Assembly (NCBI GenBank): GCA_037176705.1
Contig: CM073887.1
Coordinates: forward strand, 61,775,001-61,839,000
Source of the DNA: Molossus alvarezi
Taxonomy: Eukaryota > Chordata > Mammalia > Chiroptera > Molossidae
Direction: 5' to 3'
DNA: 64,000 bases
Made by a program: the position numbers and the translations under genes. The notes beneath the pieces are model-generated. The model had not been told where the DNA came from and did not search any database. It worked only from the letters and a program-made list of their open reading frames with translations. Positions 45,851-64,000 of the stretch are shown here, piece by piece (the first letter of the stretch is position 1; each line of letters opens with the position of its first letter).

Positions 45851-45940
45851 AAGTTACAGAATCAAAAGAAGGGCCCTTGGAAGAAATGGGCTCAGGGAAC
45901 AAGTTACAGAGGCAAAAGAAGGGCCCTTGGAGAGAGAAGG
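45851..45940 (+). repeat. 50-bp tandem duplication in the MAST3 3'UTR
   Basis: AAGTTACAGA at 45851 recurs exactly 50 bp later at 45901. Both copies continue with AAAAGAAGGGCCCTTGGA-like text containing the palindrome AAGGGCCCTT. Confidence 0.85.
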
Positions 45941-47490
45941 TAAAGGTAACTCATCTGGGGGAAAGGCACAGGCATGCTCCCTAGAGGGAGAGCATACCTA
46001 ATGCATTATTTTTTATAAATGGTAGCCAGATGGAGCAGATGGAGCTGCCAGGGTCCAGCCCCTTGCATCTGGGACTCTTATTTGCAGACCCTGCTCCTGG
46101 GGCTCTGAAGGAAGCACTTTGGACAAGTCACATGTGTTTGTGTTTTCTTGTTTTTCTGTACTTTTAATAGTTTTTTTTGTTTTTTGTTTTACTTGATCCC
46201 ATCCCTGACCCAAGACCCAGTGAGGACGCTTGTCTGAGCCCATCTCACTTGTTGGGGGCCCAATCTGGATGTGACTTGGAGAGGTTAATTGAATCCCCTT
46301 CACCACAAAACAAGAGTCATCCCCATGATGGTCTGGATGCTGAAGGCTGCTTCCCACCATTATAGCCTCCATCTGTCTCCAGTCCTTTGGGCTTAGGGGA
46401 TGTAGGAACTGGGTCTTTAATTGATGAGTAGGAGTTCACCAGATCTAGGCAGAGGGGTCATCCACTCCACTGGGGGACACTAATGCCCCAGGAGGAAGAG
46501 GCCTCAAAGGGCACTGCCAGCAGAAGAATGTCCATCCTGGACAAGATTTCATATGTTTGATGCTCATCAGGGTGAGCACTAGGATATGATGTGTCTGAAA
46601 CACCCACTGAGAGTTCCCTCAATGTGTCACAGCCTCCCTGGGATGAAATCCAAGCTGAAAATCCAAATGGGGGGTAGTGAAATCCGAATTTGAATCTTAC
46701 CTTCACTGTTTGGCTCTAGGAAAATGGCTGCTCCACTCTGTGCCTGAGTTTCCTCGTGTTTACAAAACTAATCCCAATGACTTTATTAAGCACCTACTAT
46801 GTGCCAAGCTCTTTTACTCGTGGCTTGTCCCACAGCCAGCCTTGAGAAAGTTGGAACTGGTGTCATCACCCCCATTTACAGACAGATAGCTGAGGCCTAA
46901 TGAGGGGCAGAAGCTTGTCCCACAATTGCCTGGTGAGAGTCATGCAGCCAGGCCCTGCTGTGGGCCTTGTCAGCAAGGGAGCTTAATGCAGAGTCTGATG
47001 TCAGATACGGCTGACTCCATCCAGCCCATGATGCTGTGCGACCCATGGGGCATCTCAGCACCTCCATTTCCCATTTGGAGGTGGCTGGCAAGATTGCTGT
47101 GCAGCCACATGATTTTTGGCACTTTCCAAGTACTGCAGCCTACTCTGTGTCCTCTTGCCCTTCCCCCAGCATTGCCTAGTGTTGGAGCTAGACCGAGGCT
47201 ATGCTTGACTTGCTTCTTTCTTCCATCACAGAGCTGACAGTGAATAAAACCCGCATTGACAAAGAGGAGGTCTAGTGTCTGGATTTGTGACCAAGGGCCC
47301 AAAAAGAGTAAGGGAAGAGTGGGGTGGGGACGGGGTGAAAACAGACCCTTGGCTCAGAGTCATTTGAAGTGGGTTTTGAATGCTGCATAGGAGTTCACTC
47401 AGATTCTCCCTGAAGGCTTCTCTGATCCTGGCCTGCTGCCCTCTCCCTGTGAGTACCCAACCTGGGCTCTGCCCTTAAATTTTTCATTCA

Positions 47491-47613
47491 GCCCAGCTGG
47501 TGCGGGCCCGATCCCCAGTGGAGGACTTGTAGAAGGTGGTCAGTGATGTTCTCTCTCATCCATGTCTCTCTCTCTCTCTCCCCCCTTCCTCTCTCTAAAA
47601 TCAATAAAGAAAA
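47491..47613 (+). mobile_element. Internally deleted VES SINE
   Basis: A short GCCCAGCTGGTGCGGG head joined to CGATCCCCAGTGG, then (TC)n and an AAATCAATAAAG tail. Flanks TTAAATTTTTCATTCAG and TTTAATTTAATTCAG are probable target copies. Confidence 0.75.
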
Positions 47614-47727
47614 AAATTTTTAATTTAATTCAGACACCTGCCTGGGGCACTGAGCTCTGTTAAATAAACCACTGTTGTGTCCTTTTTATACTTGCTTGGG
47701 CTGTGCCCTAAAATTATCCCGGTCTCA

Positions 47728-47976
47728 CCCTGGTCAGTTTGGCTCAGCGGTTAGTGTCGGCCTGCGGTCCACGCTTCCCGCTAAGGGCACGTACCGTTCC
47801 TCGGTTGCAGTTTGTCCCCAGCCCTGGTTGGGTCTTGCGGGAGGCAACCACTCCATGTGTCCCTTTCACATCGATGTTTCTCTCTCTTCCTCTCCCTCCC
47901 TCCTACTCTACCTGAACAAAAAGGTGGAAAAATGTCCTCGGATGAGGATAAAAAACGAACAAAAACAAAACTAAAA
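47728..47976 (+). mobile_element. VES-type tRNA SINE between MAST3 and PIK3R2
   Basis: CCTGGTCAGTTTGGCTCAGC head, GGTTGCAGTTTGTCCCC, and a GTGGAAAAATGTCCTCGGA tail. Flanks AATTATCCCGGTCTCACC and AATTACCCGGGTCTCCACC are diverged target copies. Confidence 0.88.
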
Positions 47977-48019
47977 AAAAATTACCCGGGTCTCCACCAG
48001 AACCCAGCTCAGCCCAGAG

Positions 48020-49480
48020 CGTCGGGTTACTTTTGCAGCTCTCAGTGTCAGAAACGTTTAGACCCGCCCCGTTTCTAAGTGTCTTGGGCTATTTCCCTCA
48101 ACAGTCTTTCGGTCCCGAGTTGGGCGCGGTCTCGCGCAGGCTGGGCAGGAGTTCGTTCAGCTGCGTCCCGGCGCGGCGCTCTGCGCTGCCATGGAGATAC
48201 CTTCAGCCCCCGGCTCCTCCTGGTTCCACTGTGGTTCTCTGTGGAGCCTCTTCCCCCATGCTGCCGGCTCCTGTTTCCTGAACTCGGGGCCCCATCACCC
48301 GCCCTCTGGAGCCGTCCATTCTTCGGCAATTTCTGGAAGCTGGTGGGCCCTCTCTGGTTCTGAACTCCTAGGGCCTCGTTTGGGACCCAGCGCGCTCAGT
48401 TCTTTACAGAAACTCTGCAGTCTCGGGGCTCAGCCTCTTCGCCAGTCCAACTGGGGGCTTACTCGGCCAATTCCGGAATTGCTCGGGCGTCTTTAAAACG
48501 AGCCCAGTTGATCCCCTCCGAACCCAGCCTCGGAATCATTCATCCGGTCCGATTATGCTCGGCCATTTCCGGGATCACTCGGGCGTTTCTCAGCTCAGGC
48601 GAACCCCCCTGAGCCCAGTCTCGGAATCACTCGTCTGACCTATTTGCGCTCGACTATTTCCAGAATCGCTCGGGCGTCTCTAAACCCAGCCGAGTCCAGC
48701 CGAAGCTAACCTCGGGAGCATTTATATGACCCGATTGCGTTCGGCTGTCTCCGGAAACGATTGACTATCTCAGGGGCACCCGCCACTCCCCAGTCCCGCG
48801 GGAGTATGTTCGGCTCTTTCCGGAAGCACTAGGACGCCTCCAGGCTCTTCCTTGGCCTCCCTTCTCCCGCCGGCCCGAATATGCTCGGCCATTTCCGCCA
48901 GGGGTGGGCCCGGCTGTTCGGAACCTCGACGGCGGAGGCGGGGATCCCGCGGTGGCGCTGACGGCGACGGTGGTGGAGCCACGGGTCAGGCTCCGCTCTG
49001 CGTTACGGCCTCCACGGCGTCGGCGTTAGCAACCACGACCAGTAAGTCCGGGCCAGCCGGCGTGGCAGGCGGGGCTGGGGGTGCGTGCAAATGCGGGATG
49101 CCTAGGCAGAGCGTCGGCCCGTGGGACCCCGGGGGCCACAGTAAGCAGGAGGCCTTGAGCTCGACCTGGCAGCGGTGCAGCCAACCCACACGGTGGGGGC
49201 GGAACGGGGGGCCTCCAGGCAAAGATAAAAGAGCTGGAGCCTTGGCTGGGAATGGAAGGAGGCCTTGCTGGGAGTGGGGCGTCAAAGAGAAATGAGGGGC
49301 TCCAGGCATTGTGTGAGCGTAGTTAGGTACGAGGGTCGGGGTTCGGCTCCACTTCCGGGGGTCAACGCGGGCCTGGGTGCGCGTCTGAACACGCGTGAGC
49401 GCGCAGGCCCTGCGGCTAGCCGCGGAGCCCCGGCCAAGTCTGGCTCCGCTACCCCGCCTCTTGGATTCGGGGAGCTCTGG
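48020..49480 (+). promoter_or_regulatory. PIK3R2: PIK3R2 CpG-island promoter region
   Basis: CpG-dense region 1.7-3.1 kb before the PIK3R2 ATG. It ends past a good donor (GACCA|gtaagt at 49041/49042), the likely end of the non-coding first exon. No TATA box. The upstream half contains the tandem array at 48461-48935. Transcription start is probably near 48,900-49,000, an inference from the donor and CpG density. Confidence 0.7.
48461..48935 (+). repeat. Promoter tandem array (about 91 bp period, shrinking to about 70)
   Basis: The core CTCGGCCATTTCCGGAA recurs at 48462, 48558, 48649, 48740, 48809 and 48884 (spacing 96, 91, 91, 69, 75), with a weak relative at 48321. Each core is preceded by a CGATTATG/CGATTGCG/GAATATG block, and the first three are followed by CTCGGGCGTCTCTAAACCCAG-like and CCTCGGAATCATTC-like blocks. 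The core contains a CCAT (YY1-like) and TTCCGGAA (ETS-like) site. Confidence 0.8.
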
Positions 49481-50708
49481 ATCCCCCGTGCACTCACCAG
49501 GCGTGTGCAAAGGAGTGCAGGCAAGCGAATCCAGGCGGTTTTCTAGACGTCCCCTTACTGAATCTCAGCTTCCCCACCTGTGGAATGGGGATACAAGGGC
49601 CAGTGAGCGGGTAAGTTGGGGCACCCTGGAATGTGGAGCCTCTGCTCCCAGCTCGGACACCTCCTAGGGCTCTCCTAAAGCCCTCCGTGGTGGTGGTGAC
49701 GGGGACTTGGGGGGTGGGAGGTGTGACGGGTGGTGTGTTGTTCCAGTCCTCTGTCTGCCCGGCAGAAGCCCTGCGTGGTTGGTGCCTTTCTTAAGAGTCA
49801 CCCTGAACTCTTTCCAAGCAGTTTCCCACTTTCAAGCCTTTGCATGTGGCCAGTGCCCCTATCTGTCTTTAGTGAGGACCTGCCCTCTAGAAAAGCACCC
49901 GAACCCCAAGCTCTCAGGAGGACTGAACCTGCAGAGCTGAGACTGGGAATATGAGCTCTGTCTCCCTGAGATTGGAGGCTCCTGGTGGGTGATCATCACC
50001 CTGCAAACAGCAGCCTCCCCATTGGCAGTTGCAATGCCCTCCTGCCATCCACCCATCACCCTGGGGCTAAGGTCCTCTCAGCCTCCCACTGACCCACTTG
50101 TGTTCTGAGCATCTACTATGGGCCCTGTGCTGAGTCAGCCAGGACTCCTGTTCACCCCTCCCTCACAGAGATCAGAGATCCTTTGGCCTCTGTGTGGGAC
50201 AGCAGGGGTACTCTGCTGGGACTTCCTTTCCTATTGCTTTGTGCCCCTGCTGCCTCTTTCTGTGCCTGACTCCTCCTCAGGACCCCCACAGCACCCTTAG
50301 CGGTCCCTGTTGCCCTTCCCACTCTGAGTCTAACTCTCTGGCCATGTGGCTGCTACCTCCTCTCATCCATCCTTGGGCCTTGAAGTGAGGCAGATCTGGG
50401 GTTTTGAATGGTGGCTTCCTGGTGGGACAAAGACCTCCCTGCCCTGAGCCTCAGTTTTCCCATCTCTAACAGAGCTTGTTTACACAGCATACAACATGTC
50501 TGGGGCAATTACCCCAAGGAAGGGCTATTATTGCACGCACTTTACAGCTGAGTAAACTGAGACCCAGAGAAGGACAGGAAATAGCCCAAGATTACCAAGT
50601 GAGTCAGGGGGTTCCAACCCGGGATTTGGGCCTGTCTCTGAGTTGGGGGTGGGAGGAGTCCAACCTGGCCTATACTGCCTTGCTCCTGCCTTGTCTGTCT
50701 CCCCCTAG
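49042..50708 (+). other. PIK3R2 intron 1
   Basis: Between the proposed non-coding exon 1 donor and the acceptor CCCCCTAG at 50701-50708. It contains the tail of the CpG island and a MIR-like piece (ACTTTACAGCTGAGTAAACT near 50540). I see no exon. Confidence 0.55.
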
Positions 50709-60238
<9,530 letters not shown>

Positions 60239-61110
60239 CCCATACAGAGCAGGACTCCGTTTTTTTTATCTCTCTTCTTTGGGACTCCTTCTCTATGTCA
60301 ATCTCTCGTTTGCTTTCTCTGAGTATATCTCTCTCTGTGATTCTGTTTCTATCCCCATCTCTCTGTCCTCTCTTTCTTCCTCTCTGTACCTCTAAGACTC
60401 TGTTAGAGGAGCACACCTCCTCTATCTTATGCCCCCTTTCCCCATGGGCACTGCCCTCCCCAGACTCTGGCAGCCCCCCCCCCAAGTTCCCTACGGTCCC
60501 CCAATCCCCAACTGCCTGTACCTGCCATGTTTACAAAGGCCCCTGGGGTGCTCAGCTCCAGCGTGGGTGCCCTGGTTTTTAAGCCATAGACCTGGGGTCA
60601 GAGCAGAAAGGAACTTCACTGGGCCTCTTCCAAGAACCTCAGCTGTGACATTTGGGGCTGGGCGGGTCCCGCCCCACAGACCCAACTTCCCCTCCAAACC
60701 CTGAAGTGAAACCTGCCACTGGTTATCCCCACAATGGAGCTACTGCCAAGAACCCCCTGCTCCCCCCCCACACACACACACACACGAAAAAATTAAAAAT
60801 AACCTCGTGAACTGACCCTATCTGGCCCCAGGCCTCCCGGGAATCAAGGCTGCTACTGGTACTGCTGGGCCAGCGAGATGCACCACTGCCCACAGCACCT
60901 CCACTCGATGCAGTTTCAAGGCTTCTCCTTGATCATGTTGGGTTCTGATTTTGTTTCCTTGACTATAAGCCAATTTTCTCTCCTCTTTTGGGACGAGAGC
61001 CCGTTTCCTCTGCTGCCGTGGACCCCCTCATGCCTACCCAGCAAGGTTGGCAGATGGGTTTTGTATGGTACGTTGATACTAATGTGGATATAAAACATTG
61101 AACTCAGTGG
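60239..61110 (+). other. PIK3R2: PIK3R2 3'UTR
   Basis: Pyrimidine-rich (TC) stretch after the stop, then GC-rich sequence, an (AC)n run at 60766-60785 and a candidate ATTAAA signal at 60792-60797. Another possible end follows TATAAA near 61089. Neither is a canonical AATAAA, so the 3' end is uncertain. Confidence 0.5.
60766..60785 (+). repeat. (AC)n microsatellite in the PIK3R2 3'UTR
   Basis: Short ACACAC run followed by the A-rich AAAAAATTAAAAAT segment. Confidence 0.9.
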
Positions 61111-63450
61111 ATGCTTCTTGTCAGCAGGGCTTCTCCGTGGCCACTGTGTGCTAGGGGCCCTGACATTCACCTGGTCACTCAGAAATGGACTTGAATTTAA
61201 CTCAAGCTACCAGTGAGGGCTGACAACCCCTGCCCCCAGTTTAGCTCTTTATATCCAGAGAAGTTGAGAGACCTGACCAAGGTCACACAGCAGAAAGGTT
61301 CAAACCCTGAGCTCTGGCCTTATCAGGGGACCCCAGCCCAGCTCCTTACTGGCCCCCAGGCTGGCCCCCCTGGGTTTGAGTCCCAGCATTCAGCCACCAG
61401 CCATGCCTTCTGATATGCAACTTCCTCATTGCTAAGTGGGGTCAATAATCTTAACCCCTACCATGCCACCCAAAGGGTTCTTCCATGTGAGCCTCAGTAT
61501 CTTTGACCTAGACTCCTGTTCACCATCTCTAAGGTCCCTGTCCCCTGGTCCTCCCCACCCCCAGGGCTGGGAGCCTTCTGCCCTTCCCTCCCCTTCCCAT
61601 AGAGTACCTTTTGGGGCTCAACACCCTAGGGCAGCCCAGGGCACCGACCTGGTCCTGGTTCTCCCACTGCGTTCAAAGGACAGGAATTGCCTGACCACTG
61701 AACCCCCAAGCCTTCCCAGGCACTGTCCCTACTCTGTGTCCAGTAAGGAAACACCCCCTAACTGCAGCCCACTTTCCCATGTGGTCCTCACCCACTGCAT
61801 GGGCACTCAGGATAAAGGTCACCTTAGTCCCCTGACCCCAACCAGTTGAGTGAGCCTGGAATGGGGGATGGAGGAAGATAAAACCCAGGAGTCCTCTAGC
61901 CAGTGCCTGTGTTCCACCACCTGCAGGGTTTCTTTGGGAACATCTTCCCTCTGATCCTTAGTTTCCTCCTACCAAGTGAGGTCAGTAGTTGCTACCTGGG
62001 CCCCCAACAGGATATCTCTGAGAGTCCTGTGATCAAATGGGTGGGGTTATGTGTATGAGTCCATCCAGAATTGTAGCAATTATATTTATCATTATTTCTC
62101 CCATCCTGCCTAGCACAGGGAGAGCACCCAACTAGCTCCGAAAGCTGTGTTGCTTTGACTTGCAGAGGCTTTAAGAAGGAAATGAGTTTTGCTAAGATTC
62201 CAAAGGGATGGTATGGGGGGATCATCCAGCCATGGAGACTTCAGGCACATCCTGGCTCCCAACCTACTATTGTGAGTGTATATGTGCAGGCTGGTGCTTC
62301 CCCAGACTGGTGGGGGACTCACAGGCTGTGGGGACTTGGCAGGCCCGGTGTGGGCATTTGCTTCTGTGGGGTCTGGTTCTGTGTCTCCACTGGAATTTGA
62401 GGCCCTGCAAAATGACTATCTCAGTCACTGTCCCAATACCCCCCCCCCAATCCTTCATCTGGGCTATTCTGTCTGCAGGCACTGCTGTCCTGTGTCAACC
62501 CCTCCCACAGTCACAGCCCAGCTGCCCAACCCCCACCTGCAGGCTGGAGTAACTGCCTCCGAGCCCTCCATGGTGACTTTATGCCCCGAGCCTCCCTCTT
62601 CTCCCATTTTAGAGACCAGGAAACTGAGGCCCCATCACTTGAGGTGCCCAGCACAGTCCTGGGGCTAACTGGATCTGGCTGACTGCTGGCTTAGATCCTA
62701 CAGGACCACTTCAACCCTCACCCCATGGACATAGTACAGGCTTCCGGAAATTACTGCTCCAACCCCCGTTTCTCTCTCCCCACCGGGAGCTTGCTGAGGG
62801 CCAGGATGCACCACTACCACCCAACCCCTGACTTTGGGAAGAAGGAATGCCAGCTTCCCCTCTACCCCATCCCACCCCCAGTCAAGGGTGGGGGCAAGAG
62901 AAGTGAGTGCCCCTACTGCTCTGGCTTCTGCTTTCTGGTCCGGCTGCGGACAAGTCTGAGTCAACCCTGCGGGACCAGCATCCACCGCTTAGCCGGACAG
63001 GGGGGCAGGGGTGAGGGGTGGAGCTAGAAGAGACCAGAGCCTTGGGCCAGGCTAGGGAAAGGGGCCCGGGCTGCGAAGCCAGTGCCCACTCCCAGGCAGG
63101 GGGCCGCGCCCACCCTCTCCCCGACCCCTACCCCAACCCCTGTTAGTGCACAGGGGTCCCCCGGCTAGGGGCAGGGTGCTGACCACTCTGGTTGACCCAG
63201 AGGGATCTGCGGCGCGAGAAGACCCTTCGGTCTCCCTTGGTCTCTCTGTGTCTCTGTCTCTGAAGCCCCCACCCCACATCCGCTCCAGGAGCTTTGGCCC
63301 CGGCTTCACTTGGCTGGGGTAGGCTGATTGCCGGGACTGGGTGGGGGTGAGGTGAGCCGCTGAGCAGCGGATGGCCACATGACTGCTGTCCTAACACCTG
63401 GCAGGGGTGGGGGCAGGGGCGGGTTGGAAAGGGAGACTCTTGGGAGAGAA
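61111..63450 (+). other. PIK3R2-IFI30 intergenic region
   Basis: About 2.3 kb with no recognisable exon and no SINE. A MIR-like fragment lies near 61240-61330 (ACCAAGGTCACACAGCAGAA) and another near 62600-62650. The string GGGGTCCCCC at 63153-63162 fits an NF-kappaB half-site pair. The lack of SINEs is notable against the rest of the window. Confidence 0.5.
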
Positions 63451-63596
63451 ATGCAGACACCCAGAGACGACACCCCGCCCCACAAGGCGTGGGTCCTGGG
63501 AGGCGGGTCCGGTCTAGGGGCAGGGCAACCGCCGGGTTAAAGGCTGCTCCTTCCCCTGGGCGCTGCTCCCGCCACAGCGCCTGTGCCCGCGTTGTG
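63451..63596 (+). promoter_or_regulatory. IFI30: IFI30 proximal promoter and 5'UTR
   Basis: GC-rich sequence directly before the IFI30 ATG (GGGAGGCGGGTCC, GGGGCAGGGC). No perfect interferon-gamma GAS (TTCNNNGAA) or ISRE is visible in these bases, although the human gene is induced by interferon-gamma. Confidence 0.5.
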
Positions 63597-63707
63597 ATGG
63601 CCTGGTCGCCACTCCTGCCGTTCCTGCCGGTGCTGCTGCTCCAGGTCCCCGCGGCGGCGCGCGCGTCTCCACTGGACACCCTCCCGGAGCGGGCAGCCCC
63701 CTGCGAG
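63597..63707 (+). CDS. IFI30: IFI30 (GILT) first coding exon; gene continues off the right edge
   Basis: Start of gamma-interferon-inducible lysosomal thiol reductase, which reduces disulphides of antigens in MHC class II compartments. The exon codes 37 residues: MAWSPLLPFLPVLLLQVPAA (signal peptide), then ARASPLDTLPERAAPCE, ending GAG|gtaagg in phase 0. The signal peptide resembles the mouse and human starts I recall (MSWSPILPF and MTLSPLLLF). The CXXC active site and saposin-like region lie in later exons outside the window. Context (directly after PIK3R2) supports the call. The frame is open upstream to 63489, but the Kozak context at 63597 (GTGATGG) is good. Confidence 0.88.
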
Positions 63708-64000
63708 GTAAGGACGGCGACAGGGCAGGAGGGCTGGAGGGGACCAGAGCCCAGGCCGGGCAGGCGGTTCGTTCCCTCCCGTTGACCTGACCGAGTAGCC
63801 CAGGGTCTGGAAGGGACACACCCCATCAGTGCCGGAAATCCCATTTAATCCCAGGCTCCGTGTCCCCGCCAGAGGGTGCATCGAGCACCTACTGTGTCCA
63901 TCTAAGGTGGGAATCCGGAGCTCCTCTTGGAGGCCAGGGGAAGCCCAGAGAAGTCTGCCTTCGGCACCCGTAGGGATGCCCTTCTGCCAGAGAAGAGCTC

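Larger units (their letters stand above)
45554..47665 (+). other. MAST3: MAST3 3'UTR with two candidate poly(A) signals
   Basis: No coding exon follows the stop. AATAAA occurs at 47243-47248, and a distal AATAAA at 47663-47668 is followed by a TGTTGTGTCCTTTTTA GU/U-rich stretch. The proximal site gives a UTR of about 1.7 kb. The distal UTR would include a partial SINE at 47491-47613. A 50-bp duplication lies at 45851-45940. Confidence 0.65.

Noticed and set aside
48075..48496. Extra small gene between MAST3 and PIK3R2
   Set aside because: The overlapping 70-100 codon frames on both strands are CpG-island noise without family resemblance. Better read as promoter.

Overview
This window is nuclear DNA from a mammal, most likely a vesper-type (yangochiropteran) bat. 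The genes have short exons with GT-AG introns and give proteins close to human ones. The non-genic DNA is dominated by tRNA-derived SINEs of the bat VES type: about 25 copies with A and B boxes, a CT-rich body and an A-rich tail, many with clear target-site duplications. A bat-type L1 3' end and two SPIN/URR1-like hAT elements fit the same origin. The gene order IL12RB1 (-), MAST3 (+), PIK3R2 (+), IFI30 (+) is the order I know from human 19p13.11. The species cannot be named from this sequence.

Layout. 1-2,665: the first three coding exons of IL12RB1 on the minus strand; the rest of the gene lies beyond base 1. 2,666-9,930: repeat-rich intergenic DNA with L1 3' ends, an LTR, SINEs, one SPIN-like element and a degenerate tandem repeat. 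10,068-45,553: MAST3, 27 coding exons giving 1,298 aa from the most upstream start. Two further first exons (17,185 and 22,437) splice in the same phase to the shared exon at 24,989, so the gene appears to have three promoters. Its 3'UTR runs to a poly(A) signal at 47,243 or possibly 47,663. 48,020-49,480: the PIK3R2 CpG-island promoter, which holds a tandem array (period about 91 bp) of a YY1/ETS-like core. 51,138-60,238: PIK3R2, 15 coding exons, 726 aa. 60,239-63,596: PIK3R2 3'UTR and intergenic DNA. 63,597-63,707: first coding exon of IFI30.

The four genes are linked by synteny, not by one pathway. IL12RB1 is a cytokine receptor subunit, MAST3 a microtubule-associated AGC kinase with a PDZ domain, PIK3R2 the p85-beta regulatory subunit of class IA PI3-kinase, and IFI30 the lysosomal thiol reductase of antigen processing. 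I found no tRNA or rRNA gene, CRISPR array or prokaryotic feature, and no new multi-gene system. The least explained structures are the PIK3R2 promoter array, the 39-bp degenerate minisatellite flanking a MAST3 kinase exon, a one-strand dispersed motif, and a SINE whose core is replaced by sequence found 1,920 bp away.

All exon limits come from reading splice signals, checking phase and comparing with remembered human proteins. No alignment was run.
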